A stretch of 19,244 bases of DNA from an uncultured delta proteobacterium (GCA_903872255.1 CAIQJW010000062.1:1-19244); one strand, 5' to 3'. Numbered from the stretch's first letter, positions 1 through 7,042 are shown. Notes: generated by a model from the letters alone, not told the origin. Translations and numbers: made by a program.

Positions 1-92
1 AAATTGTAATTACGCCACAGCCTCGAAAGCCGGAATCCAGGTTTTTTCGCTTCTAACGGGACCTACTACCCATAACCTATTACCTATTTTCA

Positions 93-1154
93 CTATTTAC
101 TGATCATATTAAATATCTCTTCCTTCAAAATATTCTTCGCCATTTCTTTCGGGATTCCTGACTTGATGACGGTCCCTTTTTTGAAGAGCATTGCGCTCGT
201 CGCGCCGAAGGCGAGGCCGATGTCGGCTTCACGGGCTTCGCCGGGGCCGTTCACCTCGCATCCCATGATGGCGACGTCGAGGTATTGATCGAATTCGTTT
301 ACGTCCTTTTCAAATTCCTCGACGATATCGGCGAGATTCACCTTGGTTCGCCCGCAGGTGGGGCAGGAGATTATATTTATGCCTCTTTTCCTCAAGCCGA
401 GGTCCCTCAGGATGTGATATCCCGCTATGACCTCAAAGACGGGATTGCCTGTGAGCGACACCCTGATCGTATCGCCGATGCCTTCATTAAGAAGTATGCC
501 GATGCCGATCGCGGACTTGATCGCGCCCGAGAAGACGGGGCCTGCCTCGGTGATCCCGACGTGGAGCGGGTAATCTGACCGTTTGGAAAATTTCCTGTAC
601 GCGGTGATGGTTTCCTGAATATCCGATGCCTTGAGGGACACTTTAAGCTCCGTCCATCCGACATCCTCAAAAAGCGCGATATGGTAGAGGGCACTTTCGA
701 CCATCGCATCGGCACCGGGCTTCGAATAATTCTTCATGACGCGCTTTTCGATGGAGCCGATATTCATTCCGAGGCGGACCGGTGTCTTTGTCTCCCGGGC
801 CATTACCGCGATTTCTTTCACTTTTCGCAGGTTATTGATTGTGCCTGGATTTATACGAATGCCGTCAATGCCGAATTCCATCGCCTTCAATGCTATTTTG
901 TGATTGAAATGAATATCGCCGATAATGGGAACATCCACTTCCTTCTTGAGAAAGGGAATGATCTTGCAGGTTTCCTCCTGGGGCAGGGCTATCCTGACGA
1001 GTTCGCAGCCCGCTTTTTTCAGTTCCCGTGTCTGTATGAGCGTCTCACTGAAATTTTCAGGGTTTGTTTTGAGCATGGATTGAACGACTATGGGAGCGCC
1101 GCCCCCTATGGGGACCCCGCCCACCTTTATCGCTCTTGTTTTTTTCCGTTTCAT
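93..1154 (-). CDS. ispG: 4-hydroxy-3-methylbut-2-en-1-yl diphosphate synthase (IspG/GcpE)
   Basis: IspG reductively opens the cyclic diphosphate MEcPP to HMBPP, the penultimate step of the MEP isoprenoid pathway, using a [4Fe-4S] cluster in the cytoplasm. The protein starts KRKKTRAIKVGGVPIGGG, the usual family N-terminus, continues through a TIM-barrel region (IGDIHFNH, GIRINPG, RLGMNIGS), and ends with the cluster-binding part: SCPTCGRT supplies two cysteines and IMGCEVNGPGEA the third plus the conserved glutamate stretch. The frame stays open to an ATG at 1211, but I chose 1154. There AAGGA lies 7 nt upstream and the 353-residue product begins where the family begins; the 19 extra residues look like an artefact. 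It stands alone on the minus strand, divergent from the gene at 1285, and ends in TAG. Confidence 0.96.
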   Translation of the reverse strand: MKRKKTRAIKVGGVPIGGGAPIVVQSMLKTNPENFSETLIQTRELKKAGCELVRIALPQEETCKIIPFLKKEVDVPIIGDIHFNHKIALKAMEFGIDGIRINPGTINNLRKVKEIAVMARETKTPVRLGMNIGSIEKRVMKNYSKPGADAMVESALYHIALFEDVGWTELKVSLKASDIQETITAYRKFSKRSDYPLHVGITEAGPVFSGAIKSAIGIGILLNEGIGDTIRVSLTGNPVFEVIAGYHILRDLGLRKRGINIISCPTCGRTKVNLADIVEEFEKDVNEFDQYLDVAIMGCEVNGPGEAREADIGLAFGATSAMLFKKGTVIKSGIPKEMAKNILKEEIFNMISK

Positions 1155-1245
1155 TTTCTTGTCCTTGAATGGAAGTGACGAAAGTCTTGGGGTTATATTA
1201 TCCCGTGCCATGCTTCATGTCAATTATCCTTGTTTAGAAATTAAT

Positions 1246-1274
1246 TTGCGCTCAGGGCGCCGACCTGATATATT
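1246..1274 (+). promoter_or_regulatory. possible sigma70-type promoter for the small membrane protein at 1285
   Basis: TTGCGC (1246-1251), a 17-nt spacer and TATATT (1269-1274). The -10 is good (5 of 6) and the -35 weak (3 of 6). Transcription would start near 1281, only a few bases before the ATG, implying an almost leaderless message. This fits the absence of a visible ribosome-binding site. Confidence 0.3.
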
Positions 1275-1284
1275 TTGAACGCCA

Positions 1285-1620
1285 ATGGATAATAGAAAGA
1301 AAAAAGGCATTCTGCTCATCGTCATCGGTATTTGCATACCTCTGTTCGCTCTGCCCTTTGTGTCGGGTTTTGATATACATAAAGGGTTAATGGATAATTT
1401 TTATAACACCGGGATCAGGATAACAAAGGATACCGGGCAAACCGCTAAAGTCGATGATATTCCCGCTGCCGACAATTCGAAAAACCCCTTGGACCTCAAA
1501 AAGATGAGGATCGAAAAGATCCCTCTCCGCTTGTTTTTTGTTCCCGCCATCCTGTTGATCTATATAGGGATCGCAATGATCGCCAATGCCCGGAAAAGGC
1601 TTCCCGGACCGAAATCCTGA
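1285..1620 (+). CDS. small two-TM membrane protein, function unknown
   Basis: I do not recognise this 111-residue protein. A lysine-rich start (MDNRKKKG) precedes a hydrophobic helix at about residues 8-28. A polar loop of about 50 residues follows, then a second helix at about 82-102 (RLFFVPAILLIYIGIAMI) and a basic tail (ANARKRLPGPKS). This predicts a hairpin with both ends in the cytoplasm and the loop outside. There is no clear Shine-Dalgarno sequence before ATG 1285. A -10-like TATATT ends 10 nt before the start. The gene is divergent from ispG and separated from the downstream decarboxylase genes by about 180 bp, so no functional link is evident. Composition and codon use resemble the neighbours, so the frame is probably real. 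Confidence 0.6.
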   Translation: MDNRKKKGILLIVIGICIPLFALPFVSGFDIHKGLMDNFYNTGIRITKDTGQTAKVDDIPAADNSKNPLDLKKMRIEKIPLRLFFVPAILLIYIGIAMIANARKRLPGPKS

Positions 1621-1711
1621 ATGTAGACAGAATATCCCTGAAGGTTATCTACTAAAAATAGAAAAACGAAAAAAATTTTCTGTACCGCGGGCTGTTTGTT
1701 AACTATTTCAC

Positions 1712-1739
1712 TTGACTATCCTGTTGGTGGTGGGATAGT
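1712..1739 (+). promoter_or_regulatory. candidate promoter with an overlapping inverted repeat, upstream of the decarboxylase genes
   Basis: TTGACT (1712-1717), a 16-nt spacer and GATAGT (1734-1739) form a sigma70-like promoter, with a good -35 and a fair -10. A perfect 7-bp inverted repeat, ACTATCC (1715-1721) and GGATAGT (1733-1739), covers the end of the -35, the spacer edges and the -10. That is the position expected for a repressor operator. The palindrome is visible in the sequence; its regulatory role is inferred. Confidence 0.35.
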
Positions 1740-1802
1740 TTCTTACAACAATTTCAGAACCTTTATTATCACAATTCAATATGCAGCCAGGAGGACAGGT
1801 AA

Positions 1803-1937
1803 ATGATGGATAAATGGACCTTTGGCTTTACGATGGTTGTTGTCGGAATGGGTGGAACGATCTGTACTCTCATTATTTTCAGTCTCTTAATGTCCGCCCT
1901 CAAAAAGATTTTTCCGTATAAGAAAGAAGAAAAATAA
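1803..1937 (+). CDS. very short OadG-like subunit of a Na+-translocating decarboxylase
   Basis: A 44-residue protein with one membrane helix: MMDKWTFGFTMVVVGMGG, then a hydrophobic run to SLLMSALKKIFP and a lysine-rich tail (YKKEEK). The pattern G-x-x-MVVVGMG followed by a hydrophobic helix and a basic end is that of the OadG/MmdD-type small subunit, which anchors the carboxyltransferase subunit to the beta subunit. Classical OadG has a longer C-terminal tail, absent here. AGGAGG (1789-1794) sits 8 nt before the first of two tandem ATG codons; the second (1806) is also possible. The decarboxylase beta gene starts 19 bp after the stop, with its own ribosome-binding site, so the two are almost certainly cotranscribed. 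The family call relies on the helix pattern and the neighbour. Confidence 0.7.
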   Translation: MMDKWTFGFTMVVVGMGGTICTLIIFSLLMSALKKIFPYKKEEK

Positions 1938-1956
1938 TTTAAGGGAGGATGAGCGC

Positions 1957-3099
1957 ATGTTTGCCGATTCTGTAATGAATGGTTTAAATGGACTGACAGC
2001 TGGCTTCGCGAACCTGCACTGGTCGCATCCCGTGATGATGATCATTGGCGGACTGTTATTGTGGCTTGGGATCAAGAAAGATTGCGAGCCCTTGCTTTTA
2101 GTTCCTATCGGGTTCGGATGTATTCTTGTCAATATACCCCTCGCGGGGCTTATGGAGAAAGAGGGCTTCCTTCGCATCCTTTATGACGCCGGGGTTCTCA
2201 CGGAACTCTTTCCGCTTTTCATATTCGTCGGTATAGGAGCGATGACGGACTTCGGCCCGGTCCTCGAGAACCCCTATACGTTCCTTCTTGGTGCGGCCGG
2301 CCAGTTCGGGATATTCCTTACCCTGCTTGCCGCTCTGGCGCTGGGTTTTCCCTATAAAGACGCTGTGACTATCGGCATCATCGGTGCCTGTGACGGACCT
2401 ACGGTCATATACGTGGCCTCGAAATACGCACAGCACCTATTAGGGCCGGTTACAGTTGCGGCGTATTCATATATGGCCCTTGTTCCGGTTCTTCAGCCGC
2501 CTATTATGAGGATGCTCACAACGAATAAAGAAAGAATGACCGTAATGAAGACGCATCAGAAAACGGTTTCTAAGACCACAAAGATGCTTTTCCCCATCGT
2601 AATAACCATCCTCGGCGGACTCATAGCCCCGATGGGCCTGCCGCTTCTGGCAACGATCATGCTCGGGAATCTCATGAAAGAGTCGGGAGTCGTGGCTCGA
2701 TTGACAAGTGCCGCTGAGAACGAGATCGCCAACATCGTCACGCTTTTGCTCGGTATCTGCATCGGCGCCACCATGAGCGGCCCCGTATTTGTCCAGCCGA
2801 AGACGCTTCTCATCCTTATCCTCGGACTTCTCGCGATATGCCTTGACACAGTGTTCGGCGTTCTTTTCGGCAAGATCCTGTACCTTGTGACCGGCGGGAA
2901 GATCAACCCTCTCATTGGTGCAGCAGGTATCTCGGCGTTCCCGATGTCTGCCAGGGTTGTTCAGAAAGAGGGTCTGAAATACAACAAGAAAAATTACCTC
3001 CTCATGCACGCAATGGGCGCGAATGCAGGCGGGCAGGTCGGTTCCGTTATGGCTGCAGCGGTTATGCTGTCGGTCCTTAATGGAATGGGAATCATATAA
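1957..3099 (+). CDS. sodium ion-translocating decarboxylase, beta subunit (OadB/GcdB/MmdB family)
   Basis: This is the integral membrane subunit that couples decarboxylation of carboxybiotin to Na+ export. At 380 residues it has the family length and many hydrophobic helices. Family signatures include FPLFIFVGIGAMTDFGPVLENP (about residues 85-106), TIGIIGACDGPTVIYVAS (138-155) and HAMGANAGGQVGSV (351-364). Asp146 in GACDGPT corresponds to the essential Na+-site aspartate (Asp203) of Klebsiella OadB. Start ATG 1957 follows AGGGAGGA at good spacing. The short OadG-like gene lies just upstream and a strong terminator just downstream. The carboxyltransferase (alpha) and biotin carrier are not in the window, so the substrate (oxaloacetate, methylmalonyl-CoA, glutaconyl-CoA or malonate) cannot be told. 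Confidence 0.92.
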   Translation: MFADSVMNGLNGLTAGFANLHWSHPVMMIIGGLLLWLGIKKDCEPLLLVPIGFGCILVNIPLAGLMEKEGFLRILYDAGVLTELFPLFIFVGIGAMTDFGPVLENPYTFLLGAAGQFGIFLTLLAALALGFPYKDAVTIGIIGACDGPTVIYVASKYAQHLLGPVTVAAYSYMALVPVLQPPIMRMLTTNKERMTVMKTHQKTVSKTTKMLFPIVITILGGLIAPMGLPLLATIMLGNLMKESGVVARLTSAAENEIANIVTLLLGICIGATMSGPVFVQPKTLLILILGLLAICLDTVFGVLFGKILYLVTGGKINPLIGAAGISAFPMSARVVQKEGLKYNKKNYLLMHAMGANAGGQVGSVMAAAVMLSVLNGMGII

Positions 3100-3115
3100 G
3101 ACCAGGTTATGGGTG

Positions 3116-3153
3116 ACAGGTCAGAGGTCATGGGAAAACCGGATATGACCTGT
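3116..3153. repeat. 8-bp inverted repeat between oadB-like gene and its terminator
   Basis: ACAGGTCA (3116-3123) and TGACCTGT (3146-3153) are perfect inverted copies 22 nt apart. The surrounding text repeats the word GGTCA or AGGT several times, like other low-complexity intergenic words in this window. It might fold as an outer stem before the terminator or be the remnant of a dispersed repeat; no function is evident. Confidence 0.35.
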
Positions 3154-3173
3154 GATACATAGAAAATTAACGA

Positions 3174-3207
3174 GGCCGGATAGAGAATGACTATCCGGCC
3201 TTTTTTT
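3174..3207 (+). terminator. strong rho-independent terminator
   Basis: Perfect 10-bp stem GGCCGGATAG (3174-3183) with CTATCCGGCC (3191-3200), a 7-nt loop (AGAATGA) and seven T (3201-3207). An A:T pair could extend the stem by one. It closes the oadG-oadB transcript 75 bp after the beta-subunit stop and separates it from the NhaD-like gene. Confidence 0.93.
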
Positions 3208-3231
3208 GCCGCTGTGTGTGGAGGATAAGGC

Positions 3232-3259
3232 TTGCACAAGATGTTTGACTTGGTATACA
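3232..3259 (+). promoter_or_regulatory. candidate sigma70-type promoter for the NhaD/ArsB-like gene
   Basis: TTGCAC (3232-3237), a 16-nt spacer and TATACA (3254-3259), located directly after the terminator. A start near 3266 would give a leader of roughly 105 nt before the ATG at 3373, which holds the hairpins listed separately. Because the upstream unit is terminated, a promoter in this interval is expected; this is the best match I found. Confidence 0.45.
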
Positions 3260-3271
3260 CTAGGACGGTGG

Positions 3272-3341
3272 CGGTTCAGATAAAAATAAGGGGTTTTAAT
3301 TAGAACCGGGTGAATTAGGGGCGTGTGTCGCCCTTTTTTTT
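3272..3341 (+). promoter_or_regulatory. structured leader with alternative hairpins and an attenuator-like terminator
   Basis: Three elements can be read. CGGTTC (3272-3277) can pair with GAACCG (3303-3308). The same 3' segment can instead close a tight hairpin, GGTT (3292-3295) with AACC (3304-3307), which has further A:T and G:T pairs inside. Last, GGGCG (3319-3323) pairs with CGCCC (3329-3333) over a TGTGT loop, followed by eight T (3334-3341), a compact terminator that ends 31 nt before the start codon. The first two pairings exclude each other. Together they suggest conditional termination, perhaps ion-responsive. I could not match it to a known riboswitch from memory. Confidence 0.45.
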
Positions 3342-3372
3342 CGGGGTAATATTTCAAAAGGGGGTTCGGGTT

Positions 3373-4704
3373 ATGGAATTTTTGCCAATTGCAGCCAGTG
3401 TTGTGTTTCTCATCAGCATAATTCTCGTCATTACGGGGTGGGTAGACAGCGTCATTGCAGCGCTGGGCGGTATCCTGCTGATGGTTTTTATTGGAGTATA
3501 TTCCGATGTTGACGCCTTCAAGATCGTCGACTGGAACGTAATATTCATCCTGCTCAGCATCTGGATCATATCGGGGTATTTCGGGCGGTCCGGTGTTCCC
3601 GATTTTCTGTCCGCATTGATGCTAAAGCTATCAAAGGGCAATGTAGCATTTTTTGTCACTAGCATCGGCATGCTTGCCGGGTTTGTTTCAATGCTTATTG
3701 ATAATGTCGTCGTTGTCATCATGTTCGCACCGGTCATATTCCACGCATGCAGAAAATTCGGCTTTCCCGCTTTTGCACCGGTTCTCTTTGTCGGTTTGTG
3801 CGCCAACTTTATGGGAACGGCGATGCTGCTCGGTGACCTCCCGCCTCAGATGCTCCATAGTGTATCCGGTATCGAATTCTGGGGTTTTATCTGGCATTCA
3901 GGTAGGCCGTCCTCGTTCTTTATCCTGAGTATTTCATACATTATCACATGTGGTGTTTTCTATTTTATATTCTTGAAAAAATATAAGGGTATTCGAATGG
4001 ATGTGGCGTCAATTAAGGAAAAGCCCAGTGATCATATAACAGATAAACCTTTCGCGATCGTTACATGCGGCGTATTCCTTCTGACGATCCTCGCAATGGC
4101 TTTCAGACCGTTTTTCGGGTACCACCTTGGTTTTATTGCGATGTGGGGAGCCATTTTCCTGATCCTCTTCTTTGAACTGTTCGGTAAACATTTCACGGTA
4201 AAAACACCAAATGTCGAACACGTTCTGGCTGAACTTGACTGGAGGGCCATCGGATTTTATGTTGCCCTGTTCGCACTGGTCGGTGGTCTTGAACATGCCG
4301 GCGTTATTAAGATGGTTACGAATCAAATTACCCCCATAATACAGAAAAGCCTCATTCTCGGAAGCACGGCGTTATACTGGATAAGCGCCCCGATCGTGGG
4401 AATAGTGGAACACGATGCTTATATTCTAACGTTGCTCTATGTCATACGGGACCTCGGCAAAGATACGGGTATGAACCCCTGGCCGCTCTACTGGATGCTC
4501 CTTTGGGCCGGTACACTCGGCAGCAACCTGACAGTGGCAGGCGCTCCGGCGCTCTTTGTTGCAAAAAATCTTGGCGAAAAAGAGGATCAAAGGACGGTCT
4601 CTCTGAAAGAATTCCTGGGTATAACGGCTCCATTTGTCATTATCTCATTGATCTCTTGTTATATACCGGCGATGCTTATCTGGGTCATTCCCTTTGCAAA
4701 GTAG
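3373..4704 (+). CDS. ArsB/NhaD-type (ion transporter superfamily) membrane antiporter
   Basis: A 443-residue polytopic membrane protein with about 11-12 hydrophobic helices, of the ion transporter superfamily that includes NhaD Na+/H+ antiporters, ArsB and SLC13 carriers. The first signature, SMLIDNVVVVIMFAPVI (about residues 106-122), carries a conserved aspartate (Asp110) next to Asn111. The second half repeats the fold with HDAYILTLLYVI and TLGSNLTVAGAPALFVA, the unwound-helix type motif of the superfamily. The frame is open from ATG 3325, but that start lies inside the leader hairpin; ATG 3373 has AAAAGGGGG (3356-3364) 8 nt upstream. Context with a Na+-pumping decarboxylase and a V-ATPase favours Na+/H+ exchange over arsenite or a dicarboxylate, but sequence alone does not decide. 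Confidence 0.8.
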   Translation: MEFLPIAASVVFLISIILVITGWVDSVIAALGGILLMVFIGVYSDVDAFKIVDWNVIFILLSIWIISGYFGRSGVPDFLSALMLKLSKGNVAFFVTSIGMLAGFVSMLIDNVVVVIMFAPVIFHACRKFGFPAFAPVLFVGLCANFMGTAMLLGDLPPQMLHSVSGIEFWGFIWHSGRPSSFFILSISYIITCGVFYFIFLKKYKGIRMDVASIKEKPSDHITDKPFAIVTCGVFLLTILAMAFRPFFGYHLGFIAMWGAIFLILFFELFGKHFTVKTPNVEHVLAELDWRAIGFYVALFALVGGLEHAGVIKMVTNQITPIIQKSLILGSTALYWISAPIVGIVEHDAYILTLLYVIRDLGKDTGMNPWPLYWMLLWAGTLGSNLTVAGAPALFVAKNLGEKEDQRTVSLKEFLGITAPFVIISLISCYIPAMLIWVIPFAK

Positions 4705-4719
4705 GGGAAGGGGGTAATT

Positions 4720-5568
4720 ATGGCAATACTCACTATTTCGCGGCAGTTCGGCGGCGGAGCAAAGGCTATCGCGCTTCAGGTAGCGTCAGAGCTTGGCTAT
4801 GAATATATTGACCGCGCGACAATGTTCAAGGACATATCTGCACAGGGTCCCCGCTGGGGGACATATGCCAAGGATTTCGACGAGCAGTACCCCAATGTGT
4901 GGGAACGGAACGACTGGTCTTTTAAGGCTTTTGTCGCATTGATCCAGAGCCTGATATATGACTATGCAAAAAGGGATAAGGTCATCATAGCCGGCACGGG
5001 GGCGACTTTTCTCCTCAAGGGAGTCCCGCATGTTCTCAGGATCCGCATAGAAAGCAGTCTGGAGGACAGGATAAACAGGATACAGGGCGACCAGGTCATC
5101 AATGAGAATACCGCCCGCTGGATAATCGAGAAGGTCGACGCGGATATGTCGCGGTCCATGTATATCCTTTATGGAAGGCATTGGGACGATAGCCGTGAAT
5201 ATGACAGGGTTTTCAATAGCTCGACGGAGGCACAGGCGGACATCGTAGACGAGATCAAGAAAGGCCTTGCGGCGAAAGAAGCGCTCAGGGACCAGGAGGT
5301 TTTCAACATCCTGGATTTAAGGGCCCTAGCTGCCAGGGTAAAGGCTTCAATCCTCACGAATCCAGATTTTATCGTTTCCTATCTCGATGTCACGCCAAGG
5401 GAAGAGGGGATGCCGAAATACGGCCTTGCCGTCAAGGGTTTCGTGCACGAGATGGATGATGCATCGGACATTGAAGTAGCGGTCAAGGAGATAACCGGCG
5501 ATATGCCCGTCGAATTCGACATACAATTCCAGATGCTTCCCCGATTCGGTCACTGGGATTTTAAATGA
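4720..5568 (+). CDS. cytidylate kinase-like family protein with an extra C-terminal domain
   Basis: A 282-residue soluble protein of the Cmk-like family. It opens with ILTISRQFGGGAKAIA, the family's P-loop variant (usually ISRxFGSGG), then LGYEYIDR. KVIIAGTGATFLLKGVPHVLRIRI (about 87-110) is the core strand region, followed by an arginine-rich lid (RINRIQGD, MSRSMYILYGRHW) and YDRVFNSS (161-168), which matches the YDLVINTS-type motif. Residues after about 209 exceed a plain cytidylate kinase; the stretch LDVTPREEGMPKYGLAVKGFVHEM and onward looks like a small alpha/beta domain, perhaps BON-like. Such proteins are often of unknown substrate. It begins 15 bp after the transporter, with a good AAGGGGG ribosome-binding site, so it is likely cotranscribed with it. 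True CMP kinase is only one possibility. Confidence 0.8.
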   Translation: MAILTISRQFGGGAKAIALQVASELGYEYIDRATMFKDISAQGPRWGTYAKDFDEQYPNVWERNDWSFKAFVALIQSLIYDYAKRDKVIIAGTGATFLLKGVPHVLRIRIESSLEDRINRIQGDQVINENTARWIIEKVDADMSRSMYILYGRHWDDSREYDRVFNSSTEAQADIVDEIKKGLAAKEALRDQEVFNILDLRALAARVKASILTNPDFIVSYLDVTPREEGMPKYGLAVKGFVHEMDDASDIEVAVKEITGDMPVEFDIQFQMLPRFGHWDFK

Positions 5569-5584
5569 CCGAGGAAAGACAGAT

Positions 5585-5617
5585 GATATCCCCGGCGGGC
5601 TTAACCGGGTGGGTATC
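5585..5617 (+). other. stem-loop before the V-ATPase operon
   Basis: GATATCC (5585-5591) pairs with GGGTATC (5611-5617) including one G:T, then after a 2-nt bulge CCGG (5592-5595) pairs with CCGG (5605-5608) around a 9-nt loop. There is no T-run, so it is not a classical terminator. It starts 17 bp after the kinase-like gene and may be a leader element or a processing or stability hairpin. Confidence 0.4.
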
Positions 5618-5645
5618 AATACAAGCAAAACCGTTTCAAATCTCG

Positions 5646-5662
5646 ACAATCATTCTGATTGT
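5646..5662. other. perfect 7-bp palindrome with 3-nt loop upstream of atpE
   Basis: ACAATCA (5646-5652), TTC and TGATTGT (5656-5662) form a perfect hairpin or an operator-like dyad. It ends 11 nt before the ribosome-binding site of the first V-ATPase gene. It could be a protein-binding site or a translational leader hairpin. Confidence 0.35.
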
Positions 5663-5685
5663 AAATGAAGATGAAGGTGAGAGCA

Positions 5686-6309
5686 ATGACAAGAACACTG
5701 GGTGATATAACCAGCGAGCTCAAAGAGAAGTTCATTATGCCCGCAAAAGAAGAGGCGAAGGGTATTATTGACGAAGCGCGCGCTCAGGCGAGCCAGATCC
5801 TCCGGGAGGCAAGACAGGAAGCGGAGGAGATACGCAGCAAGAGCATCGAGGACTCTGACGAAGCCAAGAAGAAGATGGACGCCGATATGCAGGTGGCAGC
5901 GCGTCATTTTGTGCTCCTCCTTGAAGAGCGGCTCGAAAGGTCCATCGTCCGTCCTGTTGCCGAAGAGACGCTAAGGACAGTGTTTGACGACCCGGATTTC
6001 CTGAAAGAGATCATAGGAACGCTGGTTCAGGAGTTCTGCAGATCCCAGGGAAGTCAGAGCAGTATCGATATCATTCTTCCCGAGAGCAAGAAAAGTGTGC
6101 TTGAGCTTTTTTTCCTCGAGAAATTCAAGGAAAAGGCAGCAAAGGGAGTTACGATCCGGTTTTCAGATAAAGTAAGCTTCGCTTTCAGGATAGGAATCGG
6201 AGAGAGCGGCGGTAAGTACTTCAATTTTGAAGATGGCCTGCCGCAAGCTTTTGCCGAATTTTGTTCGCCCGGTTTTAGAAAATTCTTTTTTGGATCAAGC
6301 TGGGGGTAA
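5686..6309 (+). CDS. atpE: V-type ATPase subunit E
   Basis: Peripheral-stalk subunit of a bacterial V/A-type ATPase, linking the A3B3 head to the membrane part. The 207-residue protein has the family layout: a long charged N-terminal helix of about 70 residues (EEAKGIIDEARAQASQI, REARQEAEEIRSKS) forming a coiled coil, then a compact C-terminal domain (about 75-207). The frame is open from ATG 5665 and 5671, but ATG 5686 has AAGGTGA 5 nt upstream and gives a typical start (MTRTLGDITSELKEKF). Divergence is high, so the call leans on the helix pattern and its place as first gene before DUF2764 and subunit A, the same order as in chlamydial operons. Its stop overlaps the ribosome-binding region of the next gene. 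Confidence 0.78.
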   Translation: MTRTLGDITSELKEKFIMPAKEEAKGIIDEARAQASQILREARQEAEEIRSKSIEDSDEAKKKMDADMQVAARHFVLLLEERLERSIVRPVAEETLRTVFDDPDFLKEIIGTLVQEFCRSQGSQSSIDIILPESKKSVLELFFLEKFKEKAAKGVTIRFSDKVSFAFRIGIGESGGKYFNFEDGLPQAFAEFCSPGFRKFFFGSSWG

Positions 6310-6316
6310 GTCCCAA

Positions 6317-7039
6317 ATGGGAAGCTACTTTTTTCTTGCCAACCTGCTCCCTCCAATGCCTGCTGAGCTTGGTGACGAGTTTTCCGTTTCTTTCGCGGAC
6401 ATATCGCTTATAATCAAAAGGAATATTGAGTACGATGACGTCCCTCTTGTCGACTTGAGCCTGATGTTCGTCGATACCCGCAATTTTGAGTCCCATTTGC
6501 AGGGCTGGGACATTTTCCTCCCCGGAGGAACTCTAAGTCGGGACCAGTTGAGCCAAGAAAGAGAACTGCCCTTTTTTATGCGTGCCTTCCTTGCGGAGAA
6601 CGAACGGCGGGAACGCCGCGGGTATGTATATGATGGCCTTTGGGAACGTTATTTTGCTTACTCCTATTCACTTGCTGCAGAAATGGGATGCAGCTTTCTT
6701 GTCGGTTACCTTTCCTGGGAGATCAGGCTGAGGAATAGCCTTGCCGCGCTGCGAGCGCGAGGGACGGGAGAAGATGCACAGAACTACCAGATGCTTCCCT
6801 GGGTGGGTAGTCTGAATCTTACCCCGATATTACACGAATTGAACCCGGAGAAGGGGCCTGTGTCAATCGAGAAATTTCTTGATCAGGAACGTTTGAAGAG
6901 TATTTACGAGCATGAAGGGGTGGATCCCTTTTCCCGCAATGCGATCCTTGCCTATCTTGAAAGGTCCCGCATTTTCAGTCGTTGGTATGGGGTTTACGAG
7001 AGTTTCGATCTTGAAAACATTATTGCTTCCGGAGGTTAG
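6317..7039 (+). CDS. DUF2764 family protein of the V-ATPase operon
   Basis: A 240-residue soluble protein starting MGSYFFLANLLPPMPAELGD, the usual 'YYFLASSLP' type opening of DUF2764, the family encoded between subunits E and A in chlamydial, spirochaete and Bacteroidetes V-ATPase operons. The centre is helical and aromatic-rich (YDGLWERYFAYSYSLA, about 98-113; FLVGYLSWEIRLRNSLAALRARG, about 120-142). The frame extends upstream to 6227, but that part overlaps atpE; ATG 6317 starts 7 bp after the atpE stop behind a GGGGGT ribosome-binding site. Its role is unproven. Because these operons lack a subunit C gene, it may take the place of C (rotor-to-stalk connector); this is an inference from context and size. 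It ends in TAG, just before the TTG start of atpA. Confidence 0.85.
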   Translation: MGSYFFLANLLPPMPAELGDEFSVSFADISLIIKRNIEYDDVPLVDLSLMFVDTRNFESHLQGWDIFLPGGTLSRDQLSQERELPFFMRAFLAENERRERRGYVYDGLWERYFAYSYSLAAEMGCSFLVGYLSWEIRLRNSLAALRARGTGEDAQNYQMLPWVGSLNLTPILHELNPEKGPVSIEKFLDQERLKSIYEHEGVDPFSRNAILAYLERSRIFSRWYGVYESFDLENIIASGG

Positions 7040-7042
7040 ACG

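Noticed and set aside
1155..1211. Longer ispG start at 1211
   Set aside because: Adds 19 residues outside the family pattern; ATG 1154 has AAGGA 7 nt upstream.
6227..6316. Upstream extension of the DUF2764 gene to ATG 6227
   Set aside because: It would overlap atpE by 83 bp; the family N-terminus and a ribosome-binding site fit ATG 6317.
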